DNA from: Haematobia irritans
Taxonomy: Eukaryota > Arthropoda > Insecta > Diptera > Muscidae
Assembly (NCBI RefSeq): GCF_050003625.1
Contig: NC_134397.1
Location: forward strand, 67,430,669-67,494,668
Length of the DNA stretch: 64,000 bases
Direction: 5' to 3'
A model generated the notes under the pieces. That model was not told the DNA's origin. It ran no database searches and saw nothing but the letters and a program-made list of their open reading frames with translations. Below, one piece after another: positions 1-10,780 of this stretch. The position numbers were made by a program, and so were the translations under genes. Each line of letters opens with the position of its first letter. Within the stretch, counting starts at the first letter, position 1.

Positions 1-761
1 CACTCAAAGCTTCCCCACACAACTAACTAAATATAATGTTTTCTTTCGATGTCATCTGACCGACAAGATATAAAAGAACTTTTAGTTACTTTTTTTTTCT
101 TCTTAATGTTGTGTGCTTGCAAACAGGGATATTATCCATGTTTAGTTTTAATGATATTGCACTCATTGTTCGGCTTTATTTCAAGTAAACCGAAAGAAAC
201 CATCTGTATTTAATTGCAAAGTAAGCCATTTAACAACCTTGGTGAAGCGGAAGATTTCTTATTCGTATCCACCCACAAGAAAAGCTAATCCAAAATAAAT
301 CCCTTTTTTGTTCATACCTTCTAATTTTGGGCTTTGTGTTTTGCAAAAAGCTCGTGTAATTTCCCTTATGGTTTGCAAAATAGCTGGGCGTTACATACGT
401 CGTTCTATTTTATGTAAAACGAATAATTTATAGCATAAAATTGTTGCTGATTACATGCTATTATAATTACTACATATTTTTTGTACGTGCGGGCGTTACA
501 TTTGGTGTTCGCGCGAAAACAAATAACAACAACGACCAACAAAACTCTTGATTTATTTGAAAGTGGGAAGCCCTTTAATTAACCCCAGTAGTCAATAACA
601 AAGAATAAACCGAAAAATTATTCTGAAATGTTCAACTGAACAAAAAGCAGAAATAAGCGCTTACATTATTTTAGGTATAATTTTGGATAATGTTACAATT
701 TGCATGAAATTTTATAAAACAAAATATTTAACAAAAAAATTAAAATTGGTGAGTAACATTG
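1..761. other. AT-rich DNA without recognisable gene
   Basis: No open frame with domain-like composition, no TIR and no HINE motif was recognised. The stretch is AT-rich with scattered homopolymers. It may be old intergenic DNA or decayed transposon. Confidence 0.5.
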
Positions 762-803
762 AAAGTCAGGCGGGGTCGACTATACCATACCCTAACCCAC
801 CCT
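762..803 (-). repeat. HINE-A 3'-terminus remnant
   Basis: Resembles the reverse complement of the HINE-A end (stem-loop GTCGG/CCGAC followed by the pyrimidine-rich terminus): a GGCGGGGTCGACTATA-like string followed by a degraded TATACCCT..CCAC. The body is missing, so this is a terminal scrap only. Confidence 0.4.
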
Positions 804-808
804 ACTGA

Positions 809-1139
809 ATTATTAAACCTAAGCATTTGGAGAGAATTATTTAAATAATTCATATCTCGGACGAGGTCTGTATTTAAGGGTCGTATGTAAATTTTGAGTT
901 ACAAAGAAAATACTAGAAATATGAAAATTTGCTTGATATTTGGAAAGCAGATATCACACTAACCCCAAAAAACGGAGCTTCCAAAGACGTGATCCCGAAG
1001 TAGTGCAAACTTGGATCATCTTCACTGAAGTTTCCTTAGGCTTCCCAGCAAAAAAAGCGACGCCAAAAAAATAATGAAAATGTACTTTTTGGATCCAGAA
1101 GTGTTGCAAAATTGACGCAGAAGCGATGAATTTAACATG
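809..1139. repeat. 529-bp repeat, partial copy 1
   Basis: Matches the second half of the unit at 4031-4559 almost base for base, with scattered substitutions, beginning at the string TAAACCTAAGCATTTGG and ending TTTAACATG. The copy stops exactly where the TIR element at 1140 begins. No coding potential was recognised in either copy. Confidence 0.85.
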
Positions 1140-1285
1140 CACTGAAAAAAATATCGACCTAATATGGAAGAGTATGCAACTTAAATTTTAGGACTTGAAA
1201 TTTACGCAACGCTAAGGACAAAATGCTTTAAAATAATGACATTTTAATTAAAAGAAAGTGTATAATTCTTGCTTCAAAAATTGTT

Positions 1286-3515
1286 ATACCCTGTGCCACA
1301 CTGTGGAACAAGTTAGTGCATATGTTTGTAACACCCATTTAGCAATAATGCTCAGGGTGGGTTCCTGAGTCGATATAACCATGTCCGTCCGTCCGTCCGT
1401 CTGTCTGTGAACACATTTTTGTGATCAAAGTCTAGGTCGCAATTTAAGTCCAATCGCCTTCAAATTTGGCACATGTTCCTAATTTGGGTCAGAATAGAAC
1501 CCTATTGATTTTGGAAGAAATCGGTTCAGATTTAGATATAGCTCCCATATATATCTTTCGCCCGATATGCACTAATATGGACCCAGAAGCCAGAGTTTTA
1601 TACCGATTTGCTTCAAATTTTGTACAAACATAACATTTAGTCGTATAGTCAAGTGTACAAAATGTTATTGAAATCGGTACAGATTTAGATATAGCTCCCA
1701 TATATATCTTTCGCCCGATATGGACTTATATGGCCCCAGAAGCCAGATTTTTGGCCGAATTTGGTTGAAATTTTGCACTAGGAGTACAATTAGTAGTATA
1801 GTGAAGTGTGCAAAATTTGATTGAAAACGGTTCAGATTTAGATATAGCTCTCATATATATCTTTCGCCCGATATGGACTAATATGGTCCTAAAAGCCAGA
1901 GTTTTGGCCCAATTTGGTTGAAATTTTGCACAGGGAGTAGATTTAGCATTGTAGCTATGCGTGCCAAATTTGGTTGAAATCGATTTAGATTTAGATATAG
2001 CTCCCATATATATATTTCGCCCGATATGGACTAAGCCAGAGTTTGGCTAGAAGCCAGAGTTTTGGCCCAATTTGTTTGAAATTTTGCACTAGGAGTACAA
2101 TTGTTAGTGCAGTTTAGTGTGCAAAATTTGATTGAAATCGGTTCAGATTTAGATATAGCTCCCATATATATCTTTCGCCAGATATGGACTAATATGGTTC
2201 TAATAGCCAGAGTTTTGGCCCAATTTGTTTGAAATTTTGCACAGGGAGTAGATTTAGCATTGTAGCTATGCGTGCCAAATTTGGTTGAAATCGATTCAGA
2301 TTTAGATATAGCTCCCATATATCTTTCGCCCGATATGGACTAAGCCAGAATGTGGCTAGAAGCCGGAGTTTTGGCCCAATTTGTTTGAAATTTTGCACTA
2401 GGAGTACAATTGTTAGTGCAGTTAAGTGTGCAAAATTTGATTGAAATCGGTTCAGATTTAGATATAGCTCCCATATATATCCTTCGCCCGATATGGATCT
2501 AATGGTTCTAATAGCCAGAGTTTTGGCCCCATATGGTTCTAATAGCCAGAGTTTTGGCCCCATTTGTTTGAAATTTTGCACAGGGAGTAGATTTAGCATT
2601 GTAGCTATGCGTGCCCAATTTGGTTATATATATATGTTTTTCTGATTTCGACAAAAATGGTCAAAATAATAACATTTTCCCTTTTAAAATCGCCTCTGCT
2701 TGATCGAAAACTAGTAAAAAGGACTGTAATTTTCCTTATCATCAAATACATATATATCGAGCGATAATCAGAAAAAAACTTTTGCGAAGTTTCCTTAAAA
2801 TTGCATCAGATTTAAATGTTTCCCATATTTATACCCTGCGCCACACTGTGGAACAGGGTATTATCAGTTAGTGTATATGTTTGTAACACCCAGAAGGAGA
2901 CAAGGTAGACATATGATGTCTTTGGCAATAATGCTCAGGGTGGTTCCCTGAGTCGATATAACCATGTCCGTCTGTCCGTCCGTCCGTTTGTCTGTGAACA
3001 CATTTTTGTGATCAAAGTCTAGGTCGCAATATAAGTCCGATATCAATAATTAAGAGCATACACAATAAATAGAAATAAAATATTAATATTGTTTGATTTT
3101 ATTCTTAATTAGTGAAATTCATGTTTATTGCCTAATTTATAAACCAAGTGTATAGATTTTATAGAAGTCTAGCAAATTTTGCCCAGATCGGAAAATGTGG
3201 ATCTACAAGGTGGTGCAGGGTATAATATAGTCGGTCCCGCCCGACTTTAGACTTTCCTTACTTGTTTTTACTAAAATTGTTTTCCACTCTAGTGCATTAG
3301 CCAACTTAATTTTGAGTCTATAGATTTTGTAAAAGTCTATCAAATTCTGTCCAAATCGAGTGATAATTAAATGTATGTATTTGGGACAAATCTTTATATA
3401 TAGCACCCTACACAATTGACGGATGTGATATGGTATCGAAAATTTAGATCTACAAAGTGGTGCAGGGTATAATATAGTCGGTCCCGCCCGACTTTATACT
3501 TTCGTTACTTGTTTT
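1286..3515 (+). mobile_element. HINE-A element (A1), split by a second HINE-A
   Basis: Starts with TTATACCCTGTGCCACACTG, has the GTCCGTCCGTCCGTCTGTC block near 1383, then 153-bp monomers from about 1500 to 2630, each carrying ATATAGCTCCCATATATATC and AAATTTTGCAC-like boxes. A T-tract near 2829 follows. The tail resumes after the nested copy (2830-3266) and ends with stem-loop GTCGG/CCGAC and TTCGTTACTTGTTTT. This architecture is that described for non-autonomous Helentrons (DINE-1/INE-1, mini-me). Confidence 0.8.
2830..3266 (+). mobile_element. Short HINE-A (A2) inside A1
   Basis: Begins TTATACCCTGCGCCACACTG, carries the GTCYGTCY block at about 2967 and lacks the 153-bp array. It ends with the stem-loop and CTTTCCTTACTTGTTTTT. 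It sits in the T-tract that in intact HINE-A joins TTTCCCATATTTTT to ACTAACATTGTG. No target duplication is visible, as expected for a Helentron. Confidence 0.75.
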
Positions 3516-4030
3516 CATTAAATTTAGGACACAAATCTTAAAATTTGCGTCCCTCTGTTGAAGTTGAAGATCTTTGAAGTAAGGCAAATGTTCCTTAAAA
3601 TAAAGAAAACCATTTTTAATTTAAAGAAATCGTCTTTAACTCAACTGACATATTGAATTTTTAAATTTAAAATAAAAATGCTTCAAATATAGATTAAGAC
3701 TTATTTTAAGGATTTGCATCTTTGGTTTAAAGTTTTTTTAGCATTAATAAAATAGTTTTTACTTCGAAGTACTTGGCATAATTTGGATTTTGAAACTGGA
3801 ATTTGGTTGTACATGAATACTTTTATTAATATATCGTAAACAGAGAATAAAAATTCGTTGAATAAGATCTGTATCCAATTTTAATGTTATCGAACCTAGA
3901 TTTAAAGCCAGGGAGGTCCCTAAAAAATGTCTTTATTTTAAAGAAGTCGCATCTTTGGCTCGGAACCAATACAAAAATCCTTAAAGAAAGGTCAAAATCT
4001 TTGGATCCAAGTAAACTTTTTTTGGGTGTG

Positions 4031-4559
4031 GGCTTGTCATAGGACGGAAGTCCTCCATTTCAACAGCCGTTGCACTGAATTTGCATCACTTCTTCAGGTG
4101 TGATCCGAATTAAATGTTTTGGATGTAAATTAAAAATTTCTGTGATATTTTGTCAAATAAATAATTTTTATAATTTTTTATAATTTTTAATGGATTCTAA
4201 CGCTTGTCTGTAACTTTTGACCTCAAATATTTTAAACCTAAGCATTTGGGGAGAATTATTTAAATAACTCATATCTCAGAAGATGTCTGTATTTAAGGGT
4301 CGTATGTAAATTTTGAGTTACAAAGATAATACTAAAACATGACAATTTGTTTGATATTTGGAAAGCGGATATCACACTAACCCCAAAAAAAGGAACTTCC
4401 AAAGAAGTGATCCCGAAGTAGTGCAAACTTGGATCATCTCCACTGAATTTTCCTTAGGCTTCCCAGCAAAAAAAAAGCGTCGCCAAAAAAGTAGTGAAAA
4501 TGTTCTTTTTGGGTCCAGAAGTGGTGCAAAATTGATGCAGAAGCGATTAATTTAACATG
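4031..4559. repeat. 529-bp repeat, complete copy 2
   Basis: Runs from GGCTTGTCATAGGACGGAAG to TTTAACATG and is followed directly by the next copy. It contains a short imperfect palindrome (GGACGGAAGTCC) at its start. No coding function was recognised. Confidence 0.85.
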
Positions 4560-4745
4560 GGCTTGTCATAGGACGGAAGTCCTCCATTTCAACAGCTGGT
4601 GCACTGAATTTGCATCACTTCTTTAAATGTGATCCGAATTCAATGTATATTAAAAAATCCTGTAACATTTTGTCAAAAGAAAAAATAATTTTAATAATTT
4701 TTAATGGATTCTAACGCTTGTCTGAAACGCTTGACTTCAAAAATT
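4560..4745. repeat. 529-bp repeat, partial copy 3
   Basis: Repeats the first ~185 bp of copy 2 head-to-tail, diverging after the TAATGGATTCTAACGCTTGT box. Together with copies 1 and 2 this shows a tandem array of at least two and a half units. Confidence 0.8.
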
Positions 4746-4868
4746 TTCAAAAATTCGCTATTTTTCTAAAAGCACATTTTTCGACAAAATTTAAATAATT
4801 TGTACCATTTTATGATTTCTTAAACTGTTTTTAACAAATTTGAAACAAAAAAGTTAAAATTACCCATT

Positions 4869-5540
4869 AACAAGTATATACGGCCGCAAGTTCGGCCAGT
4901 CCGAATCTTATGTACCCTCCACTATGGATTGCATAGAAACTTGTACTCAAGACTGGCATCCAAAATCGAATTACTTGGGTTGCGGTAACACTTGCCGATG
5001 GCAAGGTATTTTAAAACTTCTTAACACTGTCTTTTAAATTGTAAGATAGTCCATACGGGGTATATATTAAACAAAAAAAGGCCGATTAATTACGTAAATA
5101 ATTTAGTTTGACAAAATTTTCTATAGAAATAAAATTTTGACAAAATTTTCGATAGAAAAAAAAATCCAATGAAGGACTGGGGAATTCTTCCCACTTAAAT
5201 ATTAGCTAAATTATTAGTTTTTGTACCAAAAAGAATAGCACCAACCGAAGAAAGCAACTACAGGGATTGATGACAACAACAACAACAATGATGTGAAGTC
5301 TGAGTAAGATTTTCCACTTGAAGGTACCACCAGTAATCATAAGTTTTATTGGGTATAGTAATAAAATGAAGATTGAAAAAATTTTCTATAGTAATAAAAT
5401 TTTGGCAAAATTGTCTATAGTAACAAAAAATTTGAAAAAATTTTCTATAGAAATAAGATTTTGGTAGATTATTTTTGGGGATCGGCTATATACAACTATA
5501 GACCGATATCAACCAATTTTGCCATGGGTGTTAGCGGCCA
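4869..5540 (-). repeat. HINE-B terminal fragment with 29-bp repeat units
   Basis: Starts with the HINE-B 3' end in reverse (ACAAGTATATACGGCCG, then TTCGGCC..GGCC and TACCCTCCACTATGG). Degraded 29-bp units (TTTTCTATAGAAATAAAATT type) follow at 5106-5160 and 5366-5465, then a scrap of central-repeat sequence (GGATCGGCTATATACAACTA...) up to 5540. No complete array remains. Confidence 0.65.
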
Positions 5541-5625
5541 TATCGAATGGAGTTGATGATAGATACTCTGCTAAGCAAACACATATACCAACATGGAAAT
5601 CAGGAGACTTAATATATGGGAACTA

Positions 5626-5683
5626 CCACAATGGACTGAATAGTCTAAGTGAGCCTGATACATCGGGCTGCCACCTAACCTAT
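5626..5683 (+). repeat. LINE/SINE 3'-tail fragment
   Basis: Matches the tail common to the LINE at 8520-8600 and the SINEs: CACAATGGACTGAATAGTC, GTGAGCCTGATAC, GGGCTGCCACCTAACC. No tRNA head or RNase H frame lies upstream, so this is a severely 5'-truncated copy. Whether its parent was the LINE or the SINE cannot be decided. Confidence 0.65.
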
Positions 5684-7499
5684 ACCAAAACCTGGACCGA
5701 TCCAAACCATACTCGCTACAACTGTTTACGGACCGAAAATACCTCTAAATATTGAATTTCCGGCAAATCGGATAAAAATTGCGGTATCTCGAAGTGAAAT
5801 CGGAAGATCGGTCTCTATGGGTGATATATCAAAATCGATCGATACGTCCCATATTCGGCTAACTTATGTGTGGATCCAAAATACCTTTTGATTTTGAATT
5901 TCAGGCAAATCGCATAAAAATTGGGATGTCTACACACTTAAGAGGTCAAATGTGGAAATCGGTCTACCATATGGTATATGAGGTAAATACGAAAACATGA
6001 ATCGATATACACCATATTCGACAAACCTCTTAATGGTCCTCAAATACCTCTAGAATTCTAATTTTAGACAAATTCGGTAAAAACTACGAATTCTAGAAGC
6101 CCCAGAAGTATGTTATAGTCGAGAGATCAGTCTATATGGGGCAATACCCAAACATGGACCGATACGGACCACTTTGGGCACAACTTTTGATGGTCCTAAA
6201 ATAACCTCTAGATATCCAATTTCAGGCAAATTGAATAAAAACTACGGCTTGGGCTTATAAGCCTAAGACGTAAAGTCGGGAGATCGGTCTATATGGGAGC
6301 TACACCAAAACATCGATCGATACACCCCATTTGCGACACACCTATTTGTGGTCCCATAATACATGTAGATTTTCAATTTCAAGCAAATGGGACAGTTTCT
6401 AGACGCTCAAGAAGTAAAATCGAGAGATCGGTCTATATGGGGGCTATACCAAAAGATGGACCAATATGCGCTATTTGCGCTACACCAACTTTTGGTACTA
6501 AAATATCTCTAGATTTCAAATTTTAGACAAATCGGATAGTAAATACAGTTTCTAGAAGCCCAAGAAGTAAAATCGGGAGATCGGTCTATATGGGTGCTAT
6601 ACCAAAACATGGACGGATAGGCACCATTTCCGACACAGCCTTTTATGGTCCTAGAATACCTCTAGATTTAAAATTTCAGGCAAATCGGGAAGTAAATACA
6701 GTTTCTAGAAGCCCAAGAAATAAAATCGGGAGATCGGTCTATATGGGGACTATATCGAAACATGTACCGAAAGGCACCATTTACGGCACACCTATTTATG
6801 GTCCTAGAATACCTCTAAATTTCAAATTTCAGGCAAATCGGAAAGCAATTACTGTTTCCAGAAGCCCAAAAATAAAATCGCGAGAACGGTCTATATGGGG
6901 GCTATACCAAAAGATGGGCCGATACGCCCCATTTCTTCTACACCTATTTGTGGTCTTAGAATACCTTTTAATTTCAAATTTTAGACAAATCGGATAGTAA
7001 ATACAGTTTCTACAAGCCCAAAAAGTAAAATCGGGAGATCGGTCTATATGAAGGCTATACCAAAACATAGACCGATAGGCACCATTTTCGGCACACCCTT
7101 TTATGGTCCTAAAATACCTCTAGATTTCTGGCAAATCGGAAAGTAAATACAATTTCTAGAAGGCCAAGAAATATAATCTGGAGATCGGTCTATGTGGGGG
7201 CATACCAAAAGATGGACCGATAGGCACCATACCCTTTTATAGTCCTAGAATACATCTAGATTTCCAATTTCAGGCAAATTGGATAAAAACTACGGCTTTT
7301 ATAAGCCCAAGACCGCAAATCGGGAGGTCGGTGTATATGGGGACTATTTGAAAACTTGGACCGATATAGCCCATCTTCCAACTTGACCTGCCTGCAAACA
7401 AAAAACGAATTTGTGCCTAATTTCAGAACGATAGCCCCATTTTTGAAGGCTGTAGCGTGATTAGAACAGATAGACAGCCGTCTGTCTGTTATATCGTCT

Positions 7500-8600
7500 A
7501 ACGTAGTGGATTACACTTTGGCGAGTCCACTTTTCGACAAAAAGTTTGAGACTCTAATACCCAACAGTGAGGCGTGGTGCACACAGACCCAGGGGAATAA
7601 AGAATATATAGATTTCTACACTGATGGCTCCAAATTCGATGGACAAGTGGGGTTCGGAGTATATTCTAATGATCTGGAACTTCGAATAGCGAAAAGATTT
7701 CCTAATCACTGTAGTGTTTTTCAGGCTGAAATATTAGCAATAAGAGAGGTGGCGAATTGGCTGAGAAGTAATTTTCCAAAAAATGTGGGCATTAATATAT
7801 ACTCAGACAGTCAACCTGCAATAAAATCCTTGGATTCTGTGTTCCTCAACTCGAAAACGGCCATCGACTGCCGCAAATCTCTCAATGAGATGGCTGAGCA
7901 GTACAATATTCACCTAATATGGGTGCCTGACCATAGGAACATACCGGGGAAATGCGAAGCGGATGAGTTGGCAAGGCTAGGGACTACCTTACATATTCCA
8001 GGGGAACTGGAATTTGTTGGTATGCCCCTAGCTACCTGCAAGTTCATGCTGCGTGAGAAGGCTGTTATGATGGCAAATGTTCGATGGGAGAATTGCAAGG
8101 GTTGTAACGACACCAAGCAAATATGGCCCCATTTCAACTTAAACCGCACACTAGATATGCTAATGTTCTCGAGACGCCAGATATCACTCCTGATATCTGC
8201 TATAACGGGTCGCTGCCTGATAGGCGATTTTGCAAAAACTATTGGTGCGAAGTATAATGACTATTGTATGAGCTGTCATGATGCGGAGGAAAAGGAATCA
8301 ATTAAACACCTCTTGTGTGAGTGTCCTGCATTTTGTGTAAGCCGTAAGCAAATTTTAGGGGCATATAGCTTCAGATTACTGGCGGACCTGGAAAACGTTA
8401 ACTTAAGCAGTCTGCTAATGTTTTTGGAACAATATGGTTGGTTCAACAGAAGAAAATAATCAAGAAGGTTCAACGGTTAAAACTAGAAGTGCCCATATGT
8501 AATAGGTACTTTTAGTTAATGTGGTATCACAATGGACTGAATAGTCTAAGTGAGCCTGAATCTTAATCGGGCTGCCACTTTAACCTAACCTAACCTAGCC
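7500..8600 (+). mobile_element. I-type LINE, 5'-truncated, with 10-bp target-site duplication
   Basis: Flanked by TATATCGTCT at 7490-7499 and again at 8601-8610. The uninterrupted target is seen in other HINE-C copies (for example near 33622). The insert has an open C-terminal ORF2 fragment, a short 3'UTR, the tail shared with the SINEs and a terminal (TAACC)n run instead of poly(A). An RNase H domain after the (missing) reverse transcriptase fits the I/LOA group. The perfect duplication and intact frame suggest a fairly young insertion. Confidence 0.9.
7506..8459 (+). CDS. LINE ORF2 C-terminal fragment: RNase H domain plus CCHC-like tail
   Basis: The frame is open from the LINE's 5' truncation point (7500) to TAA at 8457-8459; position 7506 is a GTG, so this is not a real start. 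Counting from it, RNase H type-I residues are visible: Asp40 in YTDGS, Glu75 in AEILA, Asp101 in YSDSQ and Asp153 in EADELAR, with His143 in the VPDHRNIPG motif (Asp142 replaces the more usual Gly). A putative zinc-binding cluster follows, Cys254-x2-Cys257 ... His268-x2-Cys271-x-Cys273, typical of the end of I/Jockey-type ORF2. RNase H would remove the RNA template during target-primed reverse transcription. Endonuclease and reverse transcriptase are absent, so the copy is not autonomous. No stop or frameshift interrupts it. Confidence 0.9.
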   Translation: MDYTLASPLFDKKFETLIPNSEAWCTQTQGNKEYIDFYTDGSKFDGQVGFGVYSNDLELRIAKRFPNHCSVFQAEILAIREVANWLRSNFPKNVGINIYSDSQPAIKSLDSVFLNSKTAIDCRKSLNEMAEQYNIHLIWVPDHRNIPGKCEADELARLGTTLHIPGELEFVGMPLATCKFMLREKAVMMANVRWENCKGCNDTKQIWPHFNLNRTLDMLMFSRRQISLLISAITGRCLIGDFAKTIGAKYNDYCMSCHDAEEKESIKHLLCECPAFCVSRKQILGAYSFRLLADLENVNLSSLLMFLEQYGWFNRRK

Positions 8601-8641
8601 TATATCGTCTTAGAATTTCTCCCCGATCAAGAATATATATA

Positions 8642-9015
8642 CGGTAATCCCTCGATTTACGTCGTGATTGGTTCCAGAATTTGACGACGTTAGTCGAAAC
8701 GACGTAAACCGAATTAACAATTGCTCTTACTTACTCCTAAGTCCACTTATGTATGTATGTGCGTGTACATAATAAAAAACTTCAAAAATAAAGGTAATTC
8801 AGTAATTTCGGTAAGAATTTCAAAAAAAAAAAATGTTTCGATGTCATCATCGTTGATACATATTTTACGTATGGAAGGCGTTTCTGATAAAGTTGGCAAA
8901 CAAATCGACGACGTAAATCGAATTGCGACGTAAATCGAAGTTTAATGGAACAAAAAATTTGACGACGTAAATCGAAACAACGTAAACCGAGACGACGTAC
9001 ATCGAGGGATTACTG
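8642..9015. mobile_element. pogo-like MITE with TA duplication
   Basis: Ends are CGGTAATCCCTCGATTTACG on the left and, reverse-complemented, CAGTAATCCCTCGATGTACG on the right, flanked by TA at 8640-8641 and 9016-9017. Removing it restores the HINE-C core ATATATATACTTTATATA. The motif CGACGTAAATCGAA and close variants recur near both ends. CAGT-type TIRs with TA duplications fit the pogo/Tigger branch of Tc1/mariner. The 374-bp element has no transposase. Confidence 0.8.
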
Positions 9016-9106
9016 TACTTTATATATAGTCGGAAATCGATATTTCGATGTGTTACAAACGGAATGACAAACTTATTATACCCGTCACCATTCTATGGTG
9101 GTGGCT

Positions 9107-10264
9107 ATAAAAATCTTATTAATACAAATTAATACTACAATAGCGCAAATGTTATTTGAACTGGCCATTTCTACCATTTACATATGTCATTAGGACAAAA
9201 AAAAAAAACTGAAAAATGGAGTAGCAATATGCTACTCCACTATGTTATGGAGGTGGAATACAAACCTTAACAATTTGTAAGGTTTATGGCAGAACATAAA
9301 TAATGTGTAAACAATTCATATATTAGCTGAAACATACGTACATCCCTTATCTTGGGAGAGTACACAAAAAAAAAACCAGGACAATTTTCATTGTGCCATG
9401 ATTTTAAAATCAGCATTCCTCCTTTTCGAAATCGCACACATTTATGGAATTGCATAAATAATTTTGCCATAAGCTATTTTATTACATTTTTATATCGTTT
9501 CTTTTTTTTATGAAATTCATTGTGAATGAAAATGAGGTGCTCATTTATATAATTGCCTTAAATTAGAATGAAAAAAATTCAGAGACGGGGGAGTATTTCA
9601 AGTGCACAACTGAAATATTTTCTAAAGAGCTTGGTAATCTTTCGGGAATGTGAATTTCTCCATTGCTTGTGGTCTCTTGCTTTGCATCATCAGGAATGTA
9701 TGAGCACCCTTCTTATGGCAAAACATGTGAAAAATTCATTGAAGAAAAAATATTCCAGATATTAAATTCTCATAATGATATACGCTGATACACATACGAA
9801 TAAGATAAAATTTGTATATTAGAGCAGGTCAAAGAATATTGTAATATTTTTAGCAAAAATTAGAAATCAGAGTTTAATGTTTTCTGAGGACAATAACTGA
9901 AAAATGCTTTTCTCAAAATTCCTACATGCAAGAAAAAAAAAGATATTTAAACCATCGAACATCGTTTGGAAATTTCTTCCTGCCGTTAAAAAATGTGTAA
10001 TTGCAAGAATTATTTTTATACTCACCACAATAAGATGGTGATCCACTAAAAAATGTTTACTTGGATCCTTGGATTGAACCTTTCCTTAGAGATTATGGCA
10101 TTGATTCCGGATCAAAGATGCACGCAAAGCAAAAAAAAAAACGTTTGGAAAAAGTTTACCGAAAACGTATTTCTCTTGTTAGAGTTGTTTGAATTGCTTC
10201 GAAAATTTTTAACTTTTACCACCAAAAAACTTCGTTTGTTATAAAATTTTTATTTTTCAATAAA
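9107..10264. other. AT-rich DNA without recognisable gene; contains a small hairpin
   Basis: No domain-bearing frame and no HINE motif were recognised; open frames of about 65 codons are low-complexity. A perfect 10-bp hairpin with a 3-base loop lies at 9217-9239 (stem TGGAGTAGCA). The stretch ends where HINE-B begins. Confidence 0.5.
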
Positions 10265-10780
10265 AACAAGTATATACGGCCGTAAGTTCGGCCAGGCCGA
10301 ATTTTATGTACCCTCCACCATGGATTGCGTAGAAACTTCTGCGAAAGAATGTCATCCACAATCGAATTACTTGGGTTGTGGTAACTTAAAACTTCTTAAT
10401 ATCATTTTCTAAATTGTGAGTTAGTCCATACGAGGTATATATTAGACAAAAAAGGTATGTATAGGTAAGCCTACAAATAATTACAAATCGATATGGACTT
10501 TTTGCACGATGCGTAGAGAGCCAGAATTGAAATTTGGGGCTCGCTTATATGGGGGCTATATACAATTATAAAGTTGATATGGACCAATTTTTGTGTGATT
10601 GGGGATCGATTTATCTGAGGGCTATATATAACTATAGACCGATATGGACCTAGTTAGGCATGGTTGCTAATGGCCATATACTAGCACAATGTACCAACTT
10701 TCAACTGACTCGGATGAAATTTGCTCCTCCAAGAGGCTCCAAAACCAAATCTCGGGATCGGCTTATATGGGGGCTATATA

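Larger units (their letters stand above)
1140..4028. mobile_element. TIR element (CACTG...AAAAAA ends, 2-bp TSD) carrying nested HINE-A
   Basis: The left end reads CACTGAAAAAAAT and the right end, reverse-complemented, CACCCAAAAAAAGT. The flanking dinucleotide TG occurs at 1138-1139 and 4029-4030. Removing 1140-4028 plus one TG restores the uninterrupted junction of the 529-bp repeat seen at 4553-4566 (AACATGGGCTTGTC), so the ends are exact. Internal DNA (1153-1285, 3516-4015) is AT-rich and non-coding. CACTG-type ends with a 2-bp duplication suggest the CACTA/Mirage/Chapaev group, but no transposase is present. Confidence 0.75.
5684..9106 (-). mobile_element. HINE-C element, old, hit by a LINE and a MITE
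   Basis: About a dozen diverged 153-bp monomers (GGGAGATCGGTCTATATGGG ... GGACCGATA ... CCTCTAGATTT ... AGGCAAAT) run from 5690 to 7400. The GTCY block, inverted, lies around 7475-7489, the ATATCGTCTTAGAATTTCTC core is split by the LINE, and the end is CCATTCTATGGTGGTGGCTATAAAA at about 9104. The 3' stem-loop end is missing on the left. Open frames within the monomers (for example 6293-6526 and 6590-6997) are repeat by-products. Confidence 0.7.

Noticed and set aside
2189..2599. 136-codon minus-strand ORF
   Set aside because: Runs through HINE-A monomers; repeats every 51 codons.
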